64,000 nt of DNA from Nipponacmea schrenckii (taxonomy: Eukaryota > Mollusca > Gastropoda > Lottiidae): positions 30,820,602 to 30,884,601 of the forward strand of contig JAUJPP010000003.1 of NCBI GenBank assembly GCA_030562195.1, written 5' to 3'. Below the pieces are notes generated by a model. It was given only the letters and a program-made list of their open reading frames with translations. It searched no databases and was not told the DNA's origin. The position numbers and the translations under genes are program-made. Below are positions 55,521 to 64,000 of this stretch, in pieces; the stretch's first letter is position 1; each line of letters begins with the position of its first letter.

Positions 55521-56807
55521 AAAGAAAATAATGCCGTTTCACTCGGCACTCAGTGTGTTTTTTGACAAAGTAAACAACGAATGCGTAAACAAAGACACAG
55601 GTGCATCCACAGTCTCGCCGTCTCTCAGTTATGGTCACATCCTTATATTGGCTCTAGAATGTTCTTCACATTTCTGGAAGGCTTGTTTACTGTGTTTGCA
55701 TGATTGTTGATTTCAACATTTTGGACAAAGTAAACAACGAATGCCAAAACAAAGACTCTGGTGCACATCCTTGCATATACAGGATTGTGCATGCACAGCA
55801 TCTCCTTCCTGCCTGCGTCCGTCTTCGAGCTATGGCGACCATACACACACAGACACTTCCTCTTATATATATTATAGATTATAGATGATTTTCGCCACAA
55901 TTCCATGTTATACCGTACCGTTATATTTGGTAGAATGTTGGTCTTTTGGAAACTATCGTACTGTAGAAATAGAGCATACATAACCAAAAAATGTCTTTAA
56001 TAAACATTCACTCCCCTACAACATATTTCGGATCAGGAAACATTCCAAAATCTCTAACTAAACTTCCCGGTTTCCCATGGGCAAAATATAAAGGTGAGAA
56101 ACATCTTCCAGGTCATAATTACACTGGTCCGGGAACTAGATTAGACTTACGACTGGATGAAAATGATAATCCAAAACCAGGTGAAGAACAAGTTAATAGA
56201 GTTGATGCTGCTGCACTTAAACACGACAAACTATACAGAAATGAAGACTTTCAATTTTGACATGAAGCAGACTGATTAAAGAATTAGAATCCATTCCAAA
56301 TCCCACTTTTGAAAAAAGTTGAAAGAGCATTTATTAATTTGATTATTAAAATCAAAGATGAAATAAGGTATGGGAATAGCTGATGAAATTCATAAAGAAT
56401 TTAGAAAAACTTAAAACTTTTTAAAAGTTAAAGTGTTCGCCAAAGATGATATATGGTCAGCTTATTTAATTAATATGCCCCCAGAAAGAGGTTATAAATA
56501 CTGTTTAACAGCAATAGATTTATAAACAAGATACGCTTGGGTTATTCCTCTAAAATACAAAACAGGTCTAACTGTTAAAAAAGCATTTGAAACAAAAATG
56601 AAACATAGAAAACCCAAAAAGTTATGGGTAGATCAAGGAACAGAATTTTATAATAAAAATATGGAATCTCTAGGGTTTGAAATTTACAGTACATATAACG
56701 AAGGTAAAGCTGTAGTAATTGAAAGATTTAACATAACTCTGAAAAACAAATTATTCAAAAAGTTCACAGAATTGAATTCTTAAAAATGGCTTAAAATATT
56801 AATTTTT
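55521..56807 (+). pseudogene. Maverick/Polinton relic, tandem copy 2
   Basis: Nearly identical to copy 1 from AAAGAAAATAATGCCG on, with a 14-bp deletion near 55,955. The PLA2-like frame (55,991-56,260) is longer here: it keeps both YTGPGTRL and the AAALKHDKLY active-site block, then stops at TGA where copy 1 has the same TGA. The integrase piece has the same TAA (after the second catalytic region) as copy 1, so that damage predates the duplication. One synonymous-type change (IIERFN to VVIERFN) separates the integrase pieces. Confidence 0.78.
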
Positions 56808-57535
56808 GTAGTCGATGAATATAATAATCTAATTCATTCATCTATAAAAGTTACTCCTACAGAAGCTTCCAAATATCAATTAACACACAAAACAATTTTG
56901 AAAATGAGGATTTGAATATTAAACTCAAATTTAAATATAAAAGTAAATTCGAAAAAGGTTATGTTGGATATTGGACGAATGAAATCCACATTATTGATAA
57001 AGTTAATAATACTTCACCACCAACGTACAGTTTACACAGTGAAAAAATCTTGGGTAGATTTTATCAAAACGATCTTCAAAAAACTGATTTTTAAAAAGTG
57101 ATTACTTTATAAAAATTCTTACCAAAAATTCTCAATTTAATCCGATGGGCAAAAGAATTAAACATAAAACCTTTTTACTATTGTATGCGCGATGAATTAT
57201 TATTTCTATGCTGTAACTTATATCCATACTTCAGATCAAAAAGGCGTTCATCATTATGCGTTATTCAAAGGGGATTCAATGTATTTTTTTATTCATATGG
57301 ATTAGATCCAACTAAAGAAATAATTGATTTAAATTACCATTCAATAAAATGTTCTACTTTTCAAATTCAAAAACCAGGGGATAAATTTTGTGGTCATCTT
57401 TTACTTTGGGTTTTATATCAATAAAGTTTAGTATTAAATCTTGTTTAAAAAGTGGCAAATAAATTTGGTTTAGGAAACTTAAAGAATGCAGCTCCTACAT
57501 TATCGACTAACAAATTCAAACCATATTTTGTAGAT
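56808..57535 (+). pseudogene. Maverick/Polinton relic: integrase C-terminus, adenain-like protease, next-gene start
   Basis: The integrase continues (VTPTEASKYQL, then a 60-codon C-terminal piece with a YVGYWTNEIHIIDKV chromo/SH3-like pattern) to a stop at 57,094. An adenovirus-type cysteine protease follows (RWAKELNIKPFYYCMRDEL near 57,146, one shift, then FYSYGLDPTKEIID and FQIQKPGDKFCGHLLL, which keeps the catalytic-Cys motif), ending at TAA 57,424. A further frame begins VANKFGLGNLKNAAPTLS, probably the start of the next Polinton gene, and runs directly into Penelope sequence. The order integrase then protease fits Maverick elements. Confidence 0.72.
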
Positions 57536-57937
57536 CAAGACAAGCCTGTTTCTAATCATTTCAATCTTGATGACCATTCACTTGACGATCTCACCCTAAC
57601 CCCAATTGAGTGCATAGCAATCGACTTGCCCGAAGATGAAACTAACAAATTCCATCAATCTAGAGAAGCCTATTGGATAAATACGGCAAGACCCATAGGA
57701 CTTAATTTTCACCACAGTGTGGGCATAGCACCCTTTGTCGTCCCCTTCAATACAACCAGTAATAAATCAAGCAAGATAGTTCATGCCCATTATAAGAGTC
57801 TTCAAGAGAAATTTCCCCATGTCTATAAGCAGAAAATGAAAGTGGGATATTCCAAAAATCAGAACTTAAATAACAACCTAATTGACAACCTTGTTCATAG
57901 CAAACTAAAAACACTCTGTACTTTAGGGGTTTGACAA
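57530..57937 (+). pseudogene. Penelope-like nuclease tail fused to the Maverick relic
   Basis: An open frame to TGA 57,934 with NHFNLDDHSLDDLTLTPIE, DLPEDETNKFHQSREAYWI, NFHHSVGIAPFVVPFNTTS and a Lys/Asn-rich end. It is the better-preserved counterpart of 48,745-49,060 and corresponds to the region after the GIY-YIG core. The junction with Maverick sequence at about 57,535 is in frame, giving a 160-codon chimeric frame; the start codon at 57,452 is GTG, not ATG, so it is probably not translated as such. Confidence 0.7.
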
Positions 57938-59030
57938 CCTTATCGTTCGAGGTGTATTTTAAACAAGAATATCGAATAGATATTGGTCCGTAAAGATAAT
58001 CTACTTATAGAACACAATGGGGTATTCCTCTATGTAGACGTACAAATTACGTTGTCAGTTGACATTTTTGAGTACTACGTAATTGGCTAAATAAACCTTT
58101 AATTTGTCGATAAGATTTGTATTGGGGGTCACAGACGTCGAGTTTACAGATGGCAAGAATGCAAAGTCGAGAATGCAAAGTCAAGAATACACAGTTGGCG
58201 TTTTCATTGTTATAATTGACAATCTTGAAAACCAAAAGGAGTAATTTCTTACTTTGCAATTCAAATTGTGACATTCCGTAGAGAATGAATTTTGTAAAAC
58301 ATGAAATGTGGAAATATGAATTTTTGACTTACAATCTTGACTTTGCACACAGTTTTGGCAACGATACCCCTCCATATACGATGTCCTCTATAACTTTACG
58401 TTGGCCTTTTTTCATAAAATGAATGTTTTTTTAAAAATTCAATTTTTCGTAAATGCACACGCAAAATTTTGATTTCTATCAATATCTTCAAAACAATACA
58501 AAATTTTCCAAAAAGCCAACGTGGCGTTTAGACCACCAGGACGATTTTGTAACATGCTTAGAAAATGATTTTCGTTTCCTGTGTCTGGGTGCTAGGCAAA
58601 CTATGCATTTTTTTGAAAGTTTATAGCCCTGAAATACACCAAAAAAAGGTTCCAAGCTAAGTTTGTGTTCAAACAGAAATTCTGATGACTTTAAAATCCT
58701 GAAATTCTTCAAAACATCCAAGAAGCTAAAAAAAAATTAATTAATTTCTTATCAATATTTCAACATCAATTAACTGATTTTATATGTTCAATAAGCCTTT
58801 TTCGTGATTTATTTTAATATATTTTTGTACTTGAAAGAAACAAATTATTAATAAAAAATAAAGTTTTTTTTTCAATTTGAGTTACCTCCCCTTATTTAAG
58901 AAGTAACATTCTTGGTCAATTATTAAAGAAGTATTTCACAATTTCACCCTAAACAATAGTTAAAAATAAGACAAAATGTTCAATTAAAATTTTTCTTAGA
59001 ATAAAAATAACAATTTTAATATGCAAAGAA
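57938..59030. other. Intergenic sequence, no gene seen
   Basis: AT-rich. Several overlapping minus-strand frames of 60-77 codons have no family motif and no consistent splice borders. Confidence 0.4.
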
Positions 59031-60870
59031 TCAATAAACTATATTAAAGAAATGATAATAAATATCATCTTCAATATCACTATTATCCTGTTCCTGATTT
59101 AATAATTCTTTTTCTGTGTCAGTAGGTTTTGTATTGTCACAGTCTCTGTATTTACACAAATCTGTGCAAGACATGCACACCTTTACGAAGAACATTTATT
59201 CATTTTACAACCACAGGCTACTGCCTCTAAAATAGTAAAATGAACTTGTGGAAAATCCTTCCGTATTCTGGACTTCAGCAATTCAGGTCTGAAAAATAAA
59301 AGGAGTGAAAATAAATTTAAATACAAATAACAATATAAAAAAATAACAAATGTGTAATTTGTAAAAGAAAGTGAGAAAAACAAAACTTTAATTTCTTGAA
59401 TAATTGTGTAACTTTGTACTTGCAAAAGAAAATTTGTAATGTCCTTTGAAGGCTTTTATTTTGTTGTCACCATAATACTTTCTGCCCTTGTATCATAAAG
59501 TACAATGAAAACGAAATATTTGGTAAAAAATAACTTACTTGTAGCCTGAAGCATCCAGTTTTTCATGTATTAAAACAAACTTGACAAAAATTTCATGTAA
59601 CTTTTTCATACGCAGGGTTTCCTTTGAATCTATGATTCTATTTTGGATAACTTCATCCGTGAAAATTTTGTAGGCTATCTTGTACTTATAAGTACCCGTA
59701 GATGGATCTGTTGCCCTAAAAAAATCATACAAAATTTATTTCATTGAAAATAATTAAATGTGCTATTTTTTGCATGCTTAATTCAAAAATAGAAACCATC
59801 AAACCTGTATTCATATTTGGAAAGATACTACTTGAATTTCAATCATTCATTGTAGGCATTCTATTTTCCTCAAATTTATTTAGCTTATACAAAATGATAC
59901 ATCCTACAGAGAAAATAAACCCATTTGCTGTGGAAAATCATTTTTAAAATTGTTTTTGTATGTTAAAATACTTACTTGAATTGTGCAGAAATCTTGTATA
60001 CTCTAAAAAAAACAGCGTTTGTAGTAATGGACCTCTATATAACGTAGGATGGACTCGTCTTTCTTTACTTCAGAGGCTTTCAAAAGTGCACCTAAAATAT
60101 ATTACCATTTACATGCTGTTAAAAGATTCAAGAAACCAATTCAACTAATAAGGAGTCCATGACAAACTATCCCCTTTTTTTAATCCACTAAAGATAAGCC
60201 CCCACCCACATACTATTGCTTTGAAATATTAAATCTTAAATCTAAAATAAATTTATACAGCACTGTCTGCTAAATACAACAATAATATCACTTATTTAGT
60301 TAATTGTAGCAAGGTAATAGTCTACTAGGCATATATAAATAAACAACGCAAACATTCATCATAGGCATAGGTCTATAATTTATAACATTAGAATGTTTAA
60401 AAGAAATGACAACTAACCTGCAGTTTCTTTTTTTCATTTCGGCTGAATTTATATCTTTTTCTTTTCCGAGTAAGCTTATCAAGAATACATTTATCAACCT
60501 GTTTGCAGATAATACAAACAGCAGATAACACTGACTTGCTTTTGGCTTTAGAACTCAAACATGCAGTGCCACTGGGGCTAGTTGCAGCAGAGGAGGCAGC
60601 TTTTTGTTTTGTTAAACCGGTCTTTGATCTTCTTTATATTAGATTCAGGTTTAGGTGGAGGGGCATTTTTTAGTCTCTGACTAGCTGAAACAATCCTAAA
60701 CTTATCTGTAAAACGTCGATAACAAGTAGGATGAAATCCAATATCTGCCGGAATCGATGTATCGCCAAATTCTTTGTCACATAATTCCAACACAGATTCG
60801 GCTTAATCGCGGCTAGGTCCGTCCAATTTACGCCATTCCTTAGGACACTCTTTAAATTTATCCCATCTTA
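59030..60870 (-). pseudogene. Spliced Cys/His-rich gene, damaged, minus strand
   Basis: Four exon-like blocks with good splice borders, listed in order of transcription: about 60,870-60,418; 60,091-59,976; 59,715-59,539; 59,288 to about 59,030. Introns between the last three agree in phase. The first block has RWDKFKECPKEWRKLDGPS, a stop, then GFHPTCYRRFTDKFRI and, one frame over, LSAVCIICKQVDKC. The second reads ALLKASEVKKDESILRYIE, then HYYKRCFF. The last has EAVACGCKMNKC and, shifted, VCMSCTDLCKYRDCDN, a Cys-rich end. These CxxC, HxxCYRRFT, HYYKRC and terminal Cys clusters recur in a large family of uncharacterised invertebrate proteins (from memory). At least four lesions (TAA in block 1, two shifts in block 1, a T8 shift in block 2, a shift in block 4) suggest a pseudogene. 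Confidence 0.5.
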
Positions 60871-61094
60871 CTTAAGTAAAACATTTTTACAGAATCAATA
60901 TGTAAAATACATTTAATAGAAATTTCATTGCTAGAAAGCTGGGCGCGGCCATCTTTCTTTCGTATCTAGTCTAGATAATTCAAATGTCTATGTAATAACG
61001 AACATACTGACTGACTGACTGGTAGGTATGGTGTCTGCTTCGGTAATCAAAACCATATCGCGGACGTTGAGTAAGGAGCGACCTGCTCCAATGG

Positions 61095-61215
61095 CTTCTT
61101 CTGTATCTTTATTCTTCGTTCTTCTTCTGTATCTTTATTCTTCGTTCTTCTTCTGTATCTTGATTTTTCGTTCTTCTTCTGTATCTTGATTCCTCGTTCT
61201 TCTTCTGTAACTGTC
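61095..61215. repeat. 26-bp minisatellite
   Basis: CTTCTGTATCTTTATTCTTC followed by GTTCTT, repeating at 26 bp (CTGTATC at 61,101 and 61,127), about 4.5 copies. It continues as looser CTTCTTCTGTAAAGAG words to about 61,330. The frame on the minus strand is a Lys/Arg/Glu repeat translation. Confidence 0.8.
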
Positions 61216-61399
61216 TTCTTTCTTCTTGTAAAGAGCGATGTGCTCTTATGACTTCATCTATCCTTCTTCTGTAAAGAGTGATGTGCTCATTCGACTTCAT
61301 CTGTCCTTCTTCAGTGATTCTTCTTGACGTTTTACCGAAGACTGGGTCCACGTTCGACGTCATACCTACAGATGATCAGGACGCTTTTCTGTTGTGCTA

Positions 61400-61770
61400 C
61401 CTAGGTGATCATTCCTATTTCTTTTAAGAAATAATAAACTGCTTCACAAATTGCCGACATACACCACTAATCATATGTGACGACGATACCATACACTCAG
61501 ATTCCACCAAATTTGATATCTTTAATAAGCACTTTATATCTCTTTCTAATCTTGAAAATGATAACGATGAATTACCTCCCTTCACTAGTAATAACTTTGA
61601 AAACGCCCAACCTTTTGACACACAGCTGTAATCTCTAGATACAACTAAGGCAACCGTTCCTGATCTAATTAATAACAGAATCTTGAAATTATGCTCGTAT
61701 AGTCTTTCATATCCGCTCTCGAAACTTTTGTCAAGAAAACTCAACTTTCCCCGATGTTTGGTTTAAAAAA
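61400..61770 (+). pseudogene. LINE reverse transcriptase N-terminal fragment
   Basis: The plus-strand frame HSDSTKFDIFNKHFISLSNL leads to SLDTTKATVPDLINNRILKL and SYPLSKLLSRKLNFP, the LxxLDxxKAxGPDxIxxRxLK region at the start of a LINE RT (Gly of the AxGPD motif replaced by Val). One TAA lies between. It is ~370 bp long and truncated on both sides. The minus-strand frame at 61,424-61,744 is its shadow. Confidence 0.6.
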
Positions 61771-62620
61771 TATTTATTTCAGTATTATAGTAATAATATG
61801 TACATTTACAAATAACAAAATATAGCTACAAATCCAGAAGGGGTGCCATCACCTAACTCGTCCCAAGTGGCTGCTATCGCCAAATTAGCGTAAAACTCCA
61901 TACTACAAATTGTGCAAATATTAGGGGTAGGGGAAACATAAACCCTATTTGCATGCATTTAAAAAGGGTCTAGATTATCATGTTTGGTATAGTAAGAAAG
62001 ATATTAAGGACCCGCTTAATTCACAGCCATTCAAAAATTGATGACCTCATTGATGACGTCACAAGAGGTCAAAGGGTCATGTAATAAAATAGACATGGCA
62101 ACCATACCATTTATAGCAGAACAAAATAATTTACACCCATTTGGAGCTGATTTTAGTGGAAGTTTTTGGTTCGAAAATTTTAATGATAGTTCATTACGTT
62201 ATTTCGTAAATTAGGTTTCTTTATTTGGTTCTAGGGCTAAAAAAAGCTAAAAAAAAAAAAAAAAAATAGCTGAAAATTGCATTTTTAAAAATTTGGCCTA
62301 TATCATGAATATTATCCACCGTCATGGAACCCTTTCACCTGCAGGGATGAACACACAGTTATCTTACTTAAATTAATATACCTCCTGATGTTTACTGAAG
62401 CTTTTAATTTGTAAACCTTTTCTTCAATTATCAAGAAACCTGCTTGGCGTTGGCCAGAATGCAACATCGTTCATATACTTCTTGCAATGCAGAGCCACAC
62501 ACAGAGGAAGGAAATAAATCGTGGATGAACAAAATGATTAAAACAAGTCCAACAATCCAGTACTAGTCCACAGTTCTTAATTTCGAAATCCTAGGGCTCA
62601 TATTTGTCCGCGCTCATCGT
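61771..62620. other. Intergenic sequence, no gene seen
   Basis: It contains a poly-A run at about 62,249-62,267 and AGGTCAAAGGGTCATG-type words similar to other dispersed repeats. No coding was supported. Confidence 0.35.
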
Positions 62621-63228
62621 GATGATGATTTATTGTACGTTACACCCTTGTAGGGCAGAATACAAACATATTTAAAACATACAATTACAATACAAAAAGC
62701 AAACATATAAACAGGGTATCAGAAGGTGCTTTATAAAATGATATACGTATAAGGAACTTAAAGTCAAAAGGAATTTTATATCAATATAAAATGTAAGTTA
62801 ATATGTAAAGAAACAAAGGTGTCAGAAAGAAAACAGACATTAAGTTTTATATAACTATATTAAGGAGGCAGTCCCAGTAGCTTAAACATCCCAAATTTAT
62901 TTATTTATTTTTTTGAGAAGAGCTCTCCCAATGGAATATTATTTTCAGGCGAGAATTTAAGGTTTGTACTTATAAAATTACTTAAGAAATATTATTTACT
63001 ATATGAGTCATTCAATTTTCAACTTATCAAAAATCAAAAAAAAAAAAAAAAAAAAACATAATTTAATAAAAAAAAGGGCCATTATACATGAAAACAGGAA
63101 TACAAAAATTTGATTAAAAGGAAATAATAAAGTTGCAAAATGAATAAGTGTGAAGAAGTATGACAATAATAACATCGAAGAATTTGTTAATGAGCTTTGT
63201 CATTATCAGTGTATATAGGGAATGGTTT
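62621..63228 (-). other. Probable 3' UTR of the minus-strand LINE
   Basis: It lies directly downstream (minus strand) of the LINE frame. It is AT-rich with a long A run at about 63,036-63,056 and ends near CGTGATGATGATTTATTGTA (62,620), a plausible LINE 3' end. Inference from position. Confidence 0.35.
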
Positions 63229-64000
63229 TTAGATTCCCCTTTCTTTAAAGGCGTAAAATGTATAGGCAGCAACTGCTCTGGCTAGGGCTGGTGTCATAGG
63301 GTCTAGAAGCAGTGGCAATGAAAGTGGAATATTAAGTACAGATATTGGTGTAGTTAAGAACTTTTCACGTAGAGACTGGTATTTCGGGCATACCAGTAAA
63401 AAATGGTGTTCATCATCAACCTGTGACTGGTTGCATTGTTGACAGATTCTCTTCTCCACAGGGATCTGTCTATAACGGCCTCTCTCAATCTCCAACCTAT
63501 GTGTACTCAGTCGTAACGATGTTAAGGCTAATTTGTGTTTAGGATTATTAACAAATTTAATGTAAGGAACAGTGGTTGAAAAGAAAGGTTTTACGGAGCC
63601 ATAAGTTCTTAATTTACTGTTTGGAGCATTAATCGAGTTATTATACACAGAGCTAAAGGAATTTTGCAAGGATTTTCGAATTTGATTGGATGAGTTATTA
63701 AGGTTGATATCGAATGTAATCAAAATTTTATTTATGGCCGATGTCCAAGATAGGTTTTGATGATTTTTGGCTAAATGCAAGTCTTCTTCTAAAGCAGCTG
63801 TCAATAATGAATTTTTCTCGAGTGTGTCGGTATTTGCCAATCTTTTAGAATATAAAATCATCCTTTGATAAATTTCTAATTGCAACGGAAAAATACAGAG
63901 TTCCGATATACTACCAATATTGCTGGCATTTTTTGGCAACCCAAGAATAGACTTGGCTGTGCGTATTGAAAGTTGGTTGTTTTCTAATTTGTCCCAGTTG
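63229..64000 (-). pseudogene. LINE ORF2 C-terminal region, running off the window
   Basis: A minus-strand frame is open from the window edge to TAG/TGA-type stop at 63,229. At the edge it reads NWDKLENNQLSIRTAKSILG, then LPKNASNIGSISELCIFPLQ, a pattern that follows the RT in many invertebrate LINEs. It ends with the Cys/His element ICQQCNQSQVDDEHHFLLVC followed by PKYQSLREKF. No stop or shift is seen in ~257 codons, so this part may be intact; the RT and endonuclease would lie beyond 64,000. Listed as pseudogene only because completeness cannot be judged. Confidence 0.7.

Noticed and set aside
54341..55987. Repeated minus-strand frames of 87 and 114 codons opposite the Maverick relic
   Set aside because: They appear twice only because the DNA is duplicated, and they overlap the 5' region of the plus-strand relic without any family motif.
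61109..61363. 84-codon Arg/Lys/Glu-rich minus-strand frame
   Set aside because: Mostly a translation of the 26-bp minisatellite; a 26-bp period would shift frame each unit in a real gene, and no splice signals were found.
61424..61744. 106-codon minus-strand frame
   Set aside because: Shadow of the LINE RT motifs on the plus strand.

Overview
This window looks like genomic DNA from a marine or freshwater invertebrate, most likely a bivalve mollusc. It is AT-rich, spliced and dominated by transposable elements and satellites. Three things point to bivalves: many repeats with the architecture of the molluscan 'pearl' elements (a ~160-175 bp core, then an ACGG/GACA microsatellite, then a hairpin end), Penelope-like retroelements, and a Maverick/Polinton relic. 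Nothing bacterial (operons, Shine-Dalgarno sites, CRISPR) was seen. All assignments come from reading the sequence; no database search was possible.

Layout. 1-5.5 kb: AT-rich sequence with fragments and one complete copy of the pearl-like repeat, plus a decayed exon of a basic protein. 5.5-8.7 kb: a Penelope-like element with a split RT and a GIY-YIG nuclease. 8,758-18,233: a Ty1/copia element with LTRs and target duplications. It is split by a younger Ty3/gypsy element (9,869-14,649) with LTRs that read identical and one open 1,355-residue Gag-Pol frame. 18.2-23.5 kb: pearl-like arrays carrying a hAT-type MITE with a perfect 8-bp target duplication. 23.5-32.3 kb: a 59-bp satellite in four blocks of alternating orientation, with a sharp palindromic centre near 26,466 and a 354-bp higher-order period. 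A 161-bp satellite follows. 33-40 kb: fragments of LINEs and of a DIRS-like element. 40-43.3 kb: more pearl-like sequence carrying a tRNA-derived SINE and a TIR element.

43,393-51,630 holds the only apparently intact host gene. It has seven exons whose GT/AG borders and phases all agree and which join into a 416-residue protein. Its fourth intron contains a ~2.6 kb tandem array with a ~480-bp higher-order period and a Penelope nuclease fragment. I cannot name the gene with confidence. 54-58 kb: a tandemly duplicated Maverick/Polinton (adintovirus-like) relic with a phospholipase A2-like domain, integrase and adenain-like protease, fused to a Penelope 3' end. 59-61 kb, minus strand: a spliced but damaged Cys/His-rich gene. 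61.4-64 kb: LINE pieces, the last running off the right edge.

The coding content is thus mostly mobile elements at different stages of decay. The gypsy element is the only one that looks recently mobile. Several insertions can be ordered in time because empty-site copies or target duplications are visible in the same window.
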